A stretch of DNA of 64,000 nucleotides, taken from NCBI GenBank assembly GCA_028456385.1, contig JALNQF010000025.1:62001-126000 (forward strand). Reading direction: 5' to 3'. This stretch comes from Ophiosphaerella korrae. Its lineage: Eukaryota > Ascomycota > Dothideomycetes > Pleosporales > Phaeosphaeriaceae. The notes beneath the pieces are model-generated. The model searched no databases. It was not told the origin of the DNA and was given only the letters and a program-made list of their open reading frames with translations. The position numbers were made by a program, and so were the translations under genes. Shown one piece after another: positions 11,604 to 25,755 of this stretch. Position 1 is the first letter of the stretch. Each line of letters starts with the position of its first letter.

Positions 11604-14600
11604 CTACGAACTCCCCAAAATCCTACCATACGCATCCTCCACCTCCCTCGCCACCTCCAATAACGTCACAATAACAATCTGATGCGTAACATTCGGCAAG
11701 CGATCCCTATGCAACCCAATCCATTCCAACGGCGGCGTCGCCTCGCCCATATCCCTCAACTGCGGCGTCTCAATGACCGGCGGCTCCAGCGGCGAATACT
11801 CATACTTTGACTGCGGCACATTGACCACGGCGGTGATTTTGTCGCCACTAGTATCAGAGGCCGCGCGTGGGCGGGCCGGCGAAGGCAGCGCATCCACGTC
11901 ATCATTGTCGTCGTCATCATTAGTAGCAGGAAGGGTTTGCGACGTGCTGATTTTGATGTTGGACTCAGGGAGTGGTTTTCCCAGGCGGGAGGCAAGGGTG
12001 CGCGAGTGGTTGGACCACATGCTGCGGATGAACGAGATGCGCGAGTAGTTCCAGCCGACGTCAACTTTGCCTTCGAGAGAGCTGCGGAAGAGGTAGTCGA
12101 TGTGGTTGCTCTTGGGGACTTGCCAGGTGTGCATTGTGGCGACAACTTTGGGCACACGGAGGATTGTGCCGCTGCGGGCGGAGCGGGCGCTTTCGGCGAC
12201 GTCTTCGACGGTTAGGTCCGCGACAAGCTGGCTCTTTTTGGGCGAGGAGACGGAGGATAAAGCGACGCTGAGTTGGCCAAGGGTCATGCCGAGGGTGGAG
12301 TGGATTTTCTTCTTTTCGAGGGCGACGGCGAAACGGGCTTGCATGTCGCCTGCTGAAAGGACGAGGATCTGGTTGTCGATGAACGTTGAGGGGAAGACAC
12401 CGAATTTGACTGATCGCAGTGTGACCACTACGTCTGTCTGAAGCGAGATGGGAGCCTTGAAGGAGTCGTCATCGGGCTTGGACACAATCATACTTGATGA
12501 GGGTGAGCGATCGAACGGTGTTGCAACTGAAGACTTTCGACGGAGGAATTTCTCAATGTCCTGGAGTGACTGTGTATACGCTTGTTGGTTTTCTTGAATC
12601 AGTCGCTCCATAGCTTGGAATAGGGCGAGTCCTTGGGCGGCGCTTGTTGAGGTACAAAAGACACTGACTTTGTCACCATCCAGGATAGCCACCAGGCGAT
12701 CCTGCGAGTCGTGCCCCTCATCGTGGACATTGTACATCAAAAAGCCAAAGTTGGCAATATCCGCCATGAGAAACGCCTGATAATCGAAACCTGATTTAAC
12801 CCGTAGTTGCTGGAAAGCAATTGATGCCTGAATGAGAGGGGTTTGGCGAGTCCCTGGGGCCTGTACTGGCCAGCCGATGGACGTCCGAACCTTGATGCCC
12901 TGCAGTTCGACGAATCCACTTGTCCGACCTGTGCTTTCAACACCAATCTTCTCCACACCAATACATAGGTTTTGCTCCCAATCTGTGTTTTTCTTGGAAG
13001 AAGCCCACATGTTGTGTATGTGCAGTGAAGACTTGCCGATGGCTTGCCCCAAGTCCAAGTCCACCTTGATATCAGCAATTGCCACATTGGCATTCCACGG
13101 AAAGGCAGTTGCAGCGGTTACTTGCTCATAGCGTTGTATTAAATAGTCCTGCGGTTCCGAAGCCGAGTTTGCCCCGGGAGGCTTGGACGATTGCCGAATC
13201 TCTGGAGGATACCAGATTTCACGGAACAGTAAGAAATCTTGGAGTTGGCGGGCATTGACTTGCATGGTTGTGGGGTTGATCTTGAGTATGGTTGAGATTC
13301 CACTAGTGCCGCTGAGATGCTTGCTGTTCATTAATGACAATACGATGGATTCAACATCCAGACTGAAGGTCGATTCGCGCGAATACACATGCTGGACCGT
13401 GATTTGTAGTTTTTCAAAAGCAGCAGAGGCAGCAAAGAAATGCCCATGCTCTTGAGACTTGACGCTGTTAGCTGTGACATATATATCTTCAAGTTTAGCA
13501 ACCGCGGTGACACGCGCGATGGGTTGACAGCTGAGACTGAACTCTTGCTTGCAAATTCTGAGACCTAGATTAAGGTTTGTTCGACCCAAGTAACTGGAAG
13601 GATCTGCTGTGATGATGTTGCCATCTTCTTCATTGCTTTTCGTTGCGGGCTTCAGTTGGGATTCCGACGATTCCTGCGAAGCAGGAGAATCTCCCTCGTC
13701 TTTGTCGCGCACAACCGCCTTGATGCTCTCCGATATATCGATAATGATAGGAACAACGGTAGGTAGCAAGGTGTTGCTAGATCCATCTACTCGGACCTCG
13801 GCATTTAAAGATGAATCGTGCCCATCGTCCTGATACTCTATCCGAATTGCCACACCGGGGGCGCGCAAAGCTAGACTGCTTATAGATCCATCACCAACAA
13901 ATTGGCTATATCTCCCCTTTTGGTGTGCTCGATTTGAAGAGCCTTGATTAGTTGAACTCTCACCCCCATTGATGTGCACGACAGCGCCAGCAAAGTTTGC
14001 ATCTACCGTCACGGAAGCAAACCGTGTATTGCCGAATGGATTTTTCCTCTGCGCACCGGTTGTTGTTGGTGTCATGTTCCAGTTCGCAGATGCCTTACGG
14101 AACTTTTTGCCTGCAAGGCTGATCGATCTTTCAATGATGTTCGCTGGAATGATGAAATGCGAATCTAACTGCAGATCTAATGATTTGCCAGCAGCTTGGA
14201 ATGCGACTTTGCGAGTGTCCTTTGTTGAGGCATAGGCTACATTAAAAACAACCATAGGAAGAAGTGCGGAGTTCAGTGATCGTTTCTTCTTACTGGCTGA
14301 TACTGGGACCATTTGCAACTGCATATCTTCAATCACCAAGCGGGCTGCGTCATCTCGCTGCGTTGATAAGTCGATCTTACGGAATGAAAGAACAAGGTCT
14401 TCGATTTCATTCTTTGGGAAAGGAGCGATTGATGTCCCCACAATCCAGCTGATTTGTAAGTTAAGTAATTCAAAGGAATAAGTGGACGTGAACAGAGCAC
14501 TAGAGCTGACGCTGTCATTGTCATTGTTCGTTTTGATTTGGAGGCTCTTGTCACGTTTGTTTGATATTCTGCTCTTGGTGTGTCGCAGTCGTCGCAGGTA

Positions 14601-17600
14601 TTTTTTCTCTTTCGATAGGTCTAGATCCTTGATCTTGTCTTGCAAGTGATTGACAACGTCTACTACCGCTGATGCAGTGTCCGCAAACATGTTGACCTCT
14701 AAGCCTGTGCTGTAAACGCGATACAGCCTTCGGGTGGGTGTAGAGTTAATTTCAGTGGTGGCCTGGAAGACGGCGCCGAACGTGACGTTGCCACAACGAC
14801 GAATTGAGTCAGAGTCGGTCAAAGTTAGACTGATACTAACCTCATTCATTCGGACGGTAGCTTCTGGGTACAGCTTAATATTATCCTTTGAATCGATATT
14901 TGTTGCTTTGAGCTGAACAGAAGACAACAAGAGGGTAAGATTGGCCGTTGGTGAGTCAGGTGTACGCCCTGGTGCTGCTGCCACTACGTGGACCCCGGAT
15001 AGAGTCATTTGTACGCCAAATAAAATATCCCTAGAGGGAATGGGTGGATGTGCAGGTGTCGAGTTGGAAACTGCTGGGAACACTTCTTGGATATGTAATT
15101 GAAGTACTTCCACGTCGTCTTGAACAGCTTGTAGCATATGTGAGAACTCTGGCTTATTGATGGTACTTGCAAGGGCCTGTATCTCAGATGCCTGTAATTC
15201 AATGGTCTCCACAATACCAGAAGCCGAAACTCTGGTTTGCTGCTCAGTCTGAGTAATGGCCAGCCGCCCATTAACTGCCGGCAACTGCAGTGTGCTTATC
15301 ACGGTAGAGCCGTTTTTAGTGATGCTATACATCCTATGGTGGCTTGCATCAAGGTCATAATCGACTTGCAGTGTCACGTTCTTTCCGAGTGCAGGGACTA
15401 CCGCGATGCGTCCAGACGATCCAGAGATTGACCAGCCAAGTGGCTGGAGTAGTGCAATTTCCACTCGGTACTCATCCACGAAGAGGGCAAGTGTGACATT
15501 CGGCAATTGTGCTGGTAAATTGGCTGGTTTGGCTTCCACTATGTCCTTGCTTTTTGCCATTTCTTTAATAGACTCAGATTGTCGAATGAAGTATGCAACC
15601 TCATCCCGAAGTACGGAGTCAGTAACTTCGATAAGCCCAAGTATATCTTCGTCTATTTTCACTACTATCATGCAACTTGTTGCTGCTGCTTTAATCTCAT
15701 TGGGAACAAAACTACCCTTTTCGTGTTCAACTAACGCAAAGCTAACGCTTGGCTGCTCGAATTGTGTCTTTGCTAGCGAGCGGGACCGAGATGAAAGTTC
15801 GCTGACAGCTACTTCCATGTGCAGATGTGCACTTATTGTCTCGCCCTGACTAGAAGCCTTCTGGTCCATGTCGACGAATCCGAATCTCATGTGGCGTCCA
15901 GTAGTAATACTGCGAAGATTGACTGTATCCAAGATGATTTGGGTCTTTTCTGTCACAAAGACGACTTGTATATCCTGGTCGATGGTTGGAGAGTTCTCTA
16001 TGCTTTCGGTTGAGTTTGATGGAGCTGGCTGCATAATTGTCATGTCCTTTTTTTGAAATAAATACAGCAGTGTCTCAGCAAGCTCACATATTTCCCACTG
16101 TACATGAATGATAGCGTCCCTGGAGTTGACTTCGATGATCGTGGACTTCTTTGGAGGATCAGTCCCAACCAACATAAGACCCGATGGTCCCATAGGCGGC
16201 AGCAACGCAACGTTGATAGCTAGTAAGTGCAGCGAAACCTCGCTTTGCCGCGGCCCCGGGTCGACAATCAACTTTATTCCGGCAGATTTAAGGTCGACAT
16301 GTAGAGGTGCGGATTGAGGGGTTGTGAGTTTGTCTGCAAGACGATCAAAGAGAAGCCGCATAGCTAAACTCCTCTTTACATGCGCTAAATCCCACGTGCG
16401 CCACTGATCCCACATGTTGATAATCTTCTCTTCTGCATCTTCCGGGCACCGAGCTGTGCCCTGTGTAAGTTCGTCCAGAAGTGTGTCCTTTTCAAGTTGA
16501 GGAAGACATTGCCATGTATACCGAAAGCGAGACAGGATTTTCCATGAATCATGACTTCGAAGATGGTCCCTCGCTGCGCGGAGAGCATAAGATGCTTTTG
16601 TCAGGAAGTCAGGGTCGGGATACTGATCTTGTACGGTTGTTAGGTACCAAGCTAAGTAGCGTAGCCGACGCTGCTGACGTTTTGTAGCTTCAGTGAATCG
16701 AGGAACCAATTCATCCAGGAGTATTGTTGTTCGGTGGATGAGCGAAGCGAGATATTCAACCTTCTTACTTGCCGCAGCAGTCTCGAGGTATCGAAAAGAA
16801 ACATTGATCGAGGTTGCTTTGTTTTGCAACATCCAAATCAAGATGTCGTCTATTTCAGCTTGAATTGCCACGTCTTGATTCGAGCCCTGCGAGGCGCAAT
16901 CTGTGACAGAAACACCTAGCGAGCCCAAAGTAGTGTGTAGCGAAAGTAAGTTTTCGCCAGCTCGTTCACCTGGAAATTCTTTGACCCGAGCAGCTGCTTT
17001 CCACCTATTGAAAATAATATCGTACTGGTCTTTGGCCATTGTAGATTCAGACTCAAAGCTATGTTGGAATCGAGTATGAATGAAAGGGATATGGATACTA
17101 AACTCTAGAGAACTACCTTTGCCACCCAGTTTCTTTCGATTATCGAGTATTTTTTTCATGACTTTGACTTGGAAATCATCCAATAAGTCCTCCGGGCGTT
17201 GCGGCTGAGCTATTTCGATTAAGTTTGACACACATTTGATGAATTCAGATGTACAATAGATACGAATCGCTGGCTCGGCGTGAATTAAGAGACTGGTATG
17301 TGCGAAAGTTTCGTCCAAGTAAGAAGTAGATACGTCGTTAAACACGATGCCATCGATCTTTTGTGTTTCTTGACTGGAAGATAATCCTGGAAATGAGGGA
17401 ACCTCGGACAGATCCGGATCGACCTGATTTAGGGGAAAATATGGGGCGGCTAGAGAACTGGACAAGGCGACAGACGATGGCGCCAGATTTCGCCTAGTAC
17501 GCTCTTCTTCTGTGAGCCAATTGTTGTTGCGATCTCCACCAACGGTCTTATATGGTATATCCCGAATTACTGTATGGGTCCGGCTAGAACTCATGGCCTT

Positions 17601-20600
17601 CGTGTTTTTGTGTTTCACTACCGACCGGACGCTACTAGTTATTGAAGTGCTCGAAGTACTCCGCAATGTAGGTGAACGTCCAGGCTGTCTGTTTGCGAAA
17701 GGATGGCCCAAGGTTGACGGAGCAGAAACAACCGAGGCGCTCTTGGTGCTCTGGGGTTGGAAGAGATAGATAGGCTGCGGTATGTCGGGAAACTGCATAG
17801 CAGGAGCTTTTGCATGTTCTCGATTTTTGGCGGTTGTATTAAAAGAGGTACTCAGGTTGTTGTCCACCATGAATTGTGTACGATTTGTTCGTTGGTCATG
17901 CATTTGCAAATGAGTTTGTTGTTTATTACGTTCCTCGGTGAAGTCCAACTTGCGATTTAGCATGTTGAGTGATAGAGTTGTCTGAAAATATGCATGTGTT
18001 TCAACAATTTGCTTTTCTCCGCTACGAGTTCTGTGACGTGACGCTGACCTTGCATCAACACCACTGACAGTCAAATTCGGGACATGTGCACTAAGTCGTT
18101 GGGAGAAAGTTTGACCTGCAAGGTCATTGAAGTCGAGAGAGATAGCATCTGTCCTTATAAGCAAAGCCTCTTTTGCAGCATGCATCCAAACATGCATCTC
18201 ATGAGTCTTCAATCTAAGGAAAGTAACGTCATGAATCACCTCAACCTCAGTCAGAGGAAGAGAATTCTCGTCGTCATCGAATGTAAAAGCAAATGAGCGG
18301 GCTGCGCCTACTGCGGTCTCGATGAATTCTGATGTGCACTCTCCAGAGATTTTCCCAATGTCAAAATCCCAGTTACAGACGTATGTAGGTTCGGCAGGTG
18401 GAAGTCCAAATAGACGGTGACCAAAAATGACTATAGAGTCGATGAAGAGTTCGGTACGGCCGCTAGTAAACTCATGGGAGAATTCTAGTCCAGAGGCCGA
18501 ACCTCCAAGAGCTATGCTAATTGGGCTGAAGTTTACCATCAGGTCCATATAGTAGTTGGTAAATCTGAGATCTGCTGAGACGAAAGGGATGTCTGCTCGA
18601 ATACTGCGCTCGGCGGAGTACAAATTGGCGGGTAGGAGAATGCTTAGATCGTCGGTATAAATGCAAAGAATTACGTCGAGATCGTTTGCAAGCTTGACAT
18701 GCTGGTCCTTTGGTTCTGTGCCGCCCTTCGCAAGAGTCATATTTGGAAGACCCTGGAACTCTTCTAGGGTCTTGAAGTGCAGGTCATCTCCAAAATAGTT
18801 ATCCTTGATCTTCATGAGATGATATACTAACCAACCGTACAGCTCAAGATTCAGCCTATGGCCTTGAATATCCATGAAAAGTCTATCGGTGTTTGATGTC
18901 GATGTCTCGGTCATATATGTATGGCTACCCGTAAGGGTGAAGCCGCCTAATTGTGCAAGGTTTGGTGACCGAACAAAAGTTTTCACTGTATTCTTCGGCG
19001 GCATAATAACCTCAAGACCCATTCCATGTCCTTGTATATCAAATTTTATCTCGTTTTGAAGAGGTCTAAACTTGTCCAGCGGTATGGTTACATCTCCGTG
19101 AAGGCGCTGACCGGACAATATCACAAAATTGTTGTCATCAAAGTCAGCCGGATTGTTGACAATATTGGAATCATTTGTGTTGAGATAGAGCTTGAAGTTC
19201 GTGAAGTCCACATTGAGGAGGTACTGAAAAGGTACGAACAGGAAATAGTTCGGAGGTGGCCCTGTCCCCCAATCGGCAACAAGATCTGTAAGAAGAAAGA
19301 GGTGATCACGTAGTAGAAACAGCTCCAGATCGCGACACTTGATATTGAACATCCACGTTCGTAGAGTATTCCAGGCTACAGGAGCGGAGAGGTCGCAGTC
19401 AAGGGTCATCGACCCAGAACGCCACAAAAGGCCGTGGTTGACACTGGAGGATATTTCGGTACTCGCTATATCAATATCCAACTTGTTTTGAAAACCGCGT
19501 GTTGAGGCGTACATATCCATAACGTAATTGACAGATGAGTTACCAGCAACCTTGATGTCGATCCAGGCAAATGGCCGCACATTCTGTGCAGCTGGGTTGT
19601 CACGATTCTTCCATCGTCTTCTACGTGATTTTGATTTGCCCTTGGCCTTTTCGGCGCCAGGCTTTTCATGTGCTGCTAAGGTATGCGCTTTGCCTTTCCA
19701 TTTCCAATCCTTAGATGATTCGCGGATAGGTATACGGAGGACTGTCTCCTTTTCGATGTTCAAAAATAGCTTAAACACCGAAAGTACGCGAGTTTCGCCT
19801 GTTTGGAGAGGAGAAGAAACGGCTGCATCAACGTAAGCACCAGGAAAGAAGATGGACTGAAAGATCCCTCGATGACGATCCGCCCATGGCCCGTAGTTGA
19901 CGATGCCCCCAAACACCTGAATATCCATGCCATATTCAGGTGGAAGGCTTCCATTGATATCGTCTGGTCGAATAGGATCCATGTGCATACTGTTGTCCAC
20001 GGGGCTTGGAACCGGACCGGTAACGTCCCAATAGAACGACACATTGACGCAAGGAATATCAGCTATCAGGGATGTCTTTGCGTACTCGATCCCATCCCAT
20101 TCGCCATGCCCATCATTGTCGTTCACGCTGTCATCGAGATAACGTGCCAAGCCCTTCCATTGATGCTCTCCCGGAAAGTGCCATTGTGGAGTAAAGCTAT
20201 TACTATTCATATCGGCACTAGACTTAGTTTGGGTATGTACAGAGTCGGATGACCTTGCGAATAGACCGGAAAATTTGGGAAGCTTGCTCAACCAACGCCT
20301 GTGTCGCTTGCGGACTTTACCTTTGTCCAAAGCGCTTGCCCCTGAGACACCAAGACCAGCATCTTCTTTGATTTTTACCGCAGTATCGAGTTGGCTTGAC
20401 TTGTAGTCTGGGTTGGGCTTCATATGCACTACAGGGTGTGTAACCTGAAAGTTAAAAAGCTGTTGGTACACGTCCAATGGACCACAGGGACCTGCATCGA
20501 GAGTTCCAGTTGCCTTTTCAAATTGTGCTGTAATGACCGCCAGCGTGTTCTCGTTTCCGACAACAATGGCGCCTTTGGTGACATCAATATGGATTGGCAG

Positions 20601-21410
20601 TAGTTTGAGGAAAGCTGGCAGCTCTGGCTTTTTTGGCCTGGAGGTAGCAGAATGATCGGTATCGGCCCGTGCTAGGTTCTTTCCGTCTTCGTTCTGAGCC
20701 TTCCTGAGCTTTTTTTGTTGATGTTCCTCGTCTTTTTCCGCAAGAACCGAGCCGTCTACTGATGCTGTGCAAGATCTGTCCAGCCCATTATCGCTGCCAG
20801 TTTTGCGCTTTACTGCTTCAATAATGCCATCGTAGGCTGGGCTTCGATTATACATGAAAGCCTCAATGCCAGAGACTTTGACTGAAATGCGACATGGTAG
20901 CTGTTTCGGCGCCGGCCTGCCTCCTTGCTCTGCACTGTCCACGTTCCTGCTCTGACTGTTCGATGTGCTGGCGGGCGTGCTGGGCGGGCGACTGCTGTGT
21001 TCGTCGTGCAGGGGCTCGTCCCGGGTGTATACGCCGGCGTCCCTCACCCTGCGCAGCCAATAATTCCAGGTGATGTAGCCGCCGTGCACCAATATTGTCT
21101 CATTATGGCCGTGGTAGCGAAGATCCTTGAAGAAGATGCGTCCGCCGAGCAGAGAGATTTGCAGCGAGGTGATGTCGATATATGCGTGGAAGGTATGCCA
21201 GGTGTATGCGCGTATGCCGTATGAAATAAGGGTTGCGAATAGGCGATTAAAGTAGAAGAGGAAGAAGATGGTCAAGATGCCACATATGAGCAGCTCAACC
21301 AGGAACACCCTGCCGACATCAGTAATGCGAATTCGAGTTTACGGGAGAAGTGCACACCAATTGAAGCCTACGCGTGGGTCGAGGGGCTCTGGAACGATGG
21401 ACTGCGCCAT
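11604..21410 (-). CDS. CSF1: Csf1/BLTP1-type bridge-like lipid transfer protein
   Basis: The model is complement(join(11604..21309, 21358..21410)), about 3252 aa. Family knowledge: Csf1 (Tweek/BLTP1 in animals) is a rod-like RBG protein anchored in the ER by its N-terminus. It moves phospholipids at membrane contact sites, and yeast mutants are cold-sensitive and affected in GPI-anchor lipid supply. Visible here: exon 1 codes for 17 residues plus two bases, starting MAQSIVPEPL. A 48-nt intron follows, then a tryptophan split across the junction that leads straight into a hydrophobic anchor (about residues 18-48, WVFLVELLICGIL). Next comes the family signature ISLLGGRIFFKDLRYHG. The long exon would otherwise begin at a GTG, so the short ATG exon is needed. 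The length is close to yeast Csf1 (about 3000 aa). The rest is beta-rich with low-complexity linkers and a charged, disordered C-terminus. Confidence 0.95.
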
Positions 21411-21831
21411 GGCTGCACCGCGATGTAGGTGTGCAACTGCTGTTCCTCATGGTTCCTCGGCCGAGGTGCGCATTGTCATGTTTTGACCAAGCAGGCAGGC
21501 AGGCAAGCAAGCAGGCAAGCAAGCAAACACACCTGGTAGGGCACGTTGATAGCTTGACGAGGCTGTCTGCCGACTGGTCGTCAAGCTCGCGACGCGGATG
21601 CGCGTCATGGGGCTAGTTCGTAAGGAAGCTTGGGCATTTGTCTTGCCGCATCAAATCCCATCTCGACCATCCACCAAAACAAGCACGAGACCACAACGAT
21701 TGATTTGATTCTCCAGGACCGCCTATATCATGGCTGCATGCTGCTATTAATCCACACCACCCACTTCCATGCCAACGAGCGCCGCCCGCTCGCCCTCACT
21801 GTTGGCAACCCACTCTGCAGCAACCTTCGTC
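21411..21831. other. divergent promoter region of CSF1 and the TMEM184-like gene
   Basis: A 421-bp spacer between two start codons pointing away from each other. It includes a GCAG/GCAA tetranucleotide tract at 21491-21527. I see no other gene. Control elements for both genes should lie here. Confidence 0.6.
21491..21527. repeat. GCAG/GCAA tetranucleotide repeat
   Basis: Nine tetranucleotide units alternate between GCAG and GCAA, 80-120 bp upstream of the CSF1 start codon, probably in its promoter or leader. Confidence 0.85.
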
Positions 21832-24025
21832 ATGGCCATAGGCAACCATGAACCAGAAGCCCGGCCCATGAACTTGTCTGGAGGCACTGGAGCTCGATTC
21901 GCGCACACCGTCATTGTTATAGCTGGCACTTGCGCTCTTCTTGCGAGTCTTCTCACTTTTGTGTACACACTCTCCAACCTTTCTATCAATATCTACTGAC
22001 GTAGTGCAGCGCTGTCTGGTTACAGACGTAAGCATCGCCCTGGGACGTGTATAAGCATAACACTAAAAACCTCCAGCAAGAACTACCGAAAGCCAGTACT
22101 CCAACGATATGTCGTACGGATCCTGCTCATGTATGTACACTATCTCGTTGAAAAACATGCGCTCACAGCTCCAGGGTGCCGATATACTCGGCTGCATCGT
22201 GGGCAAGCTTGGTCTCTATTACAGCCGCGGCCTATGTAGATCCTTTGCGAGACGTGTACGAGGCTTTCACTATCTACACCTTTCTGCAGCTGTTGATCAA
22301 CTTCATCGGGGGCGAGCGAGCCCTCATCATCCTCATGACTGGTCGAGCGCCCGTTCCACACCCTTGGCCGCTGAACCTGGTCCTGGACAAGGTCGATATA
22401 TCAGATCCACACACCTTCCTCGCTGTCAAACGCGGCATTCTGCAATACGCATACATAAAACCATTGCTTGCACTGGCTGCCATTATCATGAAAGCCACAG
22501 GCACATATCAAGAGGGCTATATAAGCTGGTCATCGGGTTACTTTTGGAGCAGCATCATCTACAACGTCAGCATCTCAGTTAGCTTGTATGCTTTGGCTAT
22601 GTTTTGGGTGTGCATGGCTCAAGATCTAAAGCCGTTCCGGCCTATGCCCAAATTCTTGTGCATCAAAGGCATCATTTTCGCCTCGTACTGGCAAGGCCTC
22701 TTCCTGTCCATACTAGTCTGGCTCAAAGCTATACCGGACGATGTTCCCAACTACAATCCCGACAATCTTGCTGCCGCCATTCAGGATGCCCTTATTTGTT
22801 TTGAGATGCCTCTTTTCGCCATTGCTCATTGGTATGCCTTCTCTTGGCACGATTACGCAGATGATACCATTTCTGCTGCACGCTTACCCGTCAAGTATGC
22901 CTTACGAGACTCATTTGGTCCGCTTGATCTCATTCAGGACACAAAGGAGGTTTTCGCTGGTAATCACTACGAGTATAGATATTTTGATGCACGAGACAAT
23001 GTTCTTGCTCATGAGGAGTCCGCATCTCGGGCTGCACGGATGGCTGAAGGAATGAGGTATGAAAGAGGTGGTAAAGGCAAATACTGGATACCCAAGCCTG
23101 GTCAATCTGAACATGAGCCACTTTTGTCCAAAGTCACATCAAGCCGAGCTAGACCAATGAGCCCTGGACCCCACCGCGCGCTCCACGGTACAAGTGCCAA
23201 ATACGGTACTAATGATGACGACATCGAGGACCCCATATTGAATCCTGAGGACGAACGGCTATTTGAGAATGCTCGTGCGTTAGAGTTTGGCGATTGGAAC
23301 GTAAGTTTCGAGATATAAAAGGCGAAACATTGTCTAATCCGCTACAGTACCCCGTCATCGAAGCACATCGAGCATCGCGTGAGGACCGGCTTTATGCCGA
23401 GCCTCGTGTAATCACTGCAGCAACTAATCGTAACTTGCTACAACCAACTAAAGTCAATAAGCAAAGGCGAAGGAGCCAGATCAAGAACGTGCAGCAGGCC
23501 GTGAATAAGGGCAAGCAACGCAGTGACTCCAGCGCCAGTAATGGAGAGTCGCCGCACTCTAAGTCACGAGCTCCGCTTGTTGGGAAACCGCTACGCCAAA
23601 AGTCGGCCTCTTCAAGTTCTGCGAAATCCGACAGGAGCCAATTAGTGGATCTAGTAGTAGAGGACCGTCAGGCAGAAGAAGTGGAGCGGGTCAGGGCCCG
23701 CAAGGAGGGAGGTTCCGCATGGAACGAGGAGCCACCGAAACATTTCGTCCATACTTACCCTGCAGAAGGCGCAGAAGAAGAGGTGCGCGAAGGGTTTGCG
23801 CCAGACAACCCTGAAGTGCATAATCCTGAGGCCGACCACAACCTGGATTACCCTTTCACTACGGAGGAGCAGAGCGAACAAGAGCTGCGGAGGCAAGGTA
23901 TCAAACCGCCCATCAATGAAGAAGCCGCACGATGGGAGACGCGTGATCACGATAAAGACACGCGAACGAGCCCACAATACGGCAGTTTCAGAGAGGAGCG
24001 GAATGTTTGGGGCGATGACAGGTGA
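21832..24025 (+). CDS. TMEM184/OST-alpha (DUF300) membrane protein, Hfl1-like
   Basis: The model is join(21832..21962, 22010..22027, 22077..22130, 22175..23300, 23348..24025), about 668 aa. The introns (47, 49, 44 and 47 nt) all keep phase and rebuild a continuous family sequence through AVWLQTKNYRKP and QRYVVRILLMVPIYSAASWA. The DUF300 fold has seven membrane segments in the first 300 residues. The GGERALI and PHPWPLN motifs and the WYAFSWHDY segment are typical. The family includes fission yeast Hfl1, a vacuolar-membrane protein that recruits Atg8, and vertebrate TMEM184; the C-terminal half here is charged and disordered, as in Hfl1. The start at 21832 has a better context (G at -3) than an in-frame ATG at 21769. 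Exon 2 is only 18 nt. Transport activity is not shown by the sequence. Confidence 0.87.
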
Positions 24026-25707
24026 TCGTTGTCCTCTTGTGCCCTATCTATAGATATTATCTTTGGGGCACAAAGGTTTCGTGGACCTCGTGGCGTTACT
24101 GTGGGTTTGTGAATCGGGACTGATCTGATTCATGTTGTCTTAGCGACTCCAGCTGTTTTATACCCGTCTATCAATATATGTGACTATACTGCTGCTCACG
24201 TCGGAGACTCAGTCTACCGCATGAGGACTTTGGTCGCCTTATTTCACCGCACACTTTATTGGAGGTTTTTTATTTCATCCGTCTCGCTCGTCTGATCTTT
24301 AGCACACTTTCATGACATGAAATGCATTGATCAATGAAGGCATATGTGTAACATGTTATGACCATCAATCCGTTGCTCGGATAAATGGTAGTTTTCTACT
24401 GCGTTGGAATGCATGAACAACAACGAGACCTAACGTCCGGCCGGCGTAACATCCAATCAAGCCAAAACAACGATCACATTTACGAGTACCTTCCCAAAAC
24501 GACAGTGCGGTGTGGAGATGTTGGGCAGCACCTAGACTTGGAGGCCCCACTAAAGCTGCTAGGAGACTTTTCTGTCCTTCCCGTGCCGGGTGTGTTGGCA
24601 CCAGCAACGCCTGGTCAGGGTCTGGATGCTTTGCAGACGATTCGGACAAAATGTCGTCTGTTTGATCTGGTTGGGTGGCACTGTCTGCTCGTCTATTTAG
24701 CACACGTTTCAGAATGTACGAAAGATACCAATAGAACACCACGCTGAGCTGGGATTTTTATACAACTGGAAAATCGCTACAAGTGGTTGGCTGGTAAATT
24801 CAATGGGCTAGTTACGCTGTGCACACAAAGACAGGCAAAAACGCTGTCACTGAATGCTTGTGCGTAAAGAAAGTATACGCAACAACACAGAGCGCCACCT
24901 TGCACATTCAACTCCAACAGCCCCATCCTTAACCATCCACAACGTCATCATCGGACTTGCTTCAGCCGGGCGCATCCCTTCCCCAACATGGCGGTTGTCT
25001 CATGGTCTGTTTCTGATCTTCGAGATAGTTTCCGGAACACCAGGGGATGCCGGTGCGGGAGGCCCAGGAACCAGAAAGTGTCACCGAAGTGCGCGCATCC
25101 TCCCTAACATCAGCAAGGCTGGCCTGGATCCAAGATATAAGGGCAGACGGCCACTCCAGCGCGCCACATTGGTCGGCGCAAACCGATGCGTCTGTCAGTT
25201 TCAACCGGGAAGCGCTATTGCCTCCCGACTGGTCCACGATTCTGCACGTCCTGAGCGCTTACTATACTCACCGACCAATGACATCCCTCCTCTGCCCTTT
25301 TCAGAGCAACGTACGCAAGCCATAGACCAGGCATTCTCCACAAGTTGACGACCACTTGGACAGGGAACGCATGCCATTGGGCGCGTAGGACTGCGCATCA
25401 GCATGCTCATCTATAACACCTGTTCCTGTCGTCCTGTGAGGTCGACTCGCTCTTCTGTCCAGGGCCCGTTCTGCGGCTTAATGCAAGCTGCATTTCCAGA
25501 AGCGAACGCTGAGTGACAACTCATCAAAAGGTCTTGCTAGCCGGAAGAGTTAAACTTACTTCTCTTGTTGTGATCCTGTTTTTCCTCTTCCTTCTTTTTG
25601 CGTTCCACGCGGTTAGCCTCAGGGCATCACACTCACTTTCGATTTCGCTCCGTCATTCTTCAACTTGATATGGATTACTAGCTGCCTGGTTGCAGTCACA
25701 AAACACA
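24026..25707. other. intergenic spacer, no gene seen
   Basis: 1.7 kb between the DUF300 gene and the disordered-protein gene. Overlapping open frames on both strands at 24365-24747 and 24854-25348 show no domain or conserved look, and the minus-strand frame there starts at GTG. The last few hundred bases, pyrimidine-rich with TTCCTCTTCC-like tracts, look like a promoter or leader for the downstream gene. Confidence 0.5.
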
Positions 25708-25755
25708 ATGGACTTTGCAGGCCATCAAAGAAAAGAGAAGGATATTTGGCTGGCC

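Noticed and set aside
24365..24747. Overlapping plus- and minus-strand frames in the spacer, with a TATAAAAA-like motif on the minus side
   Set aside because: The minus frame starts at GTG with no ATG nearby, and neither frame shows a domain. One base-level TATA match is not enough.
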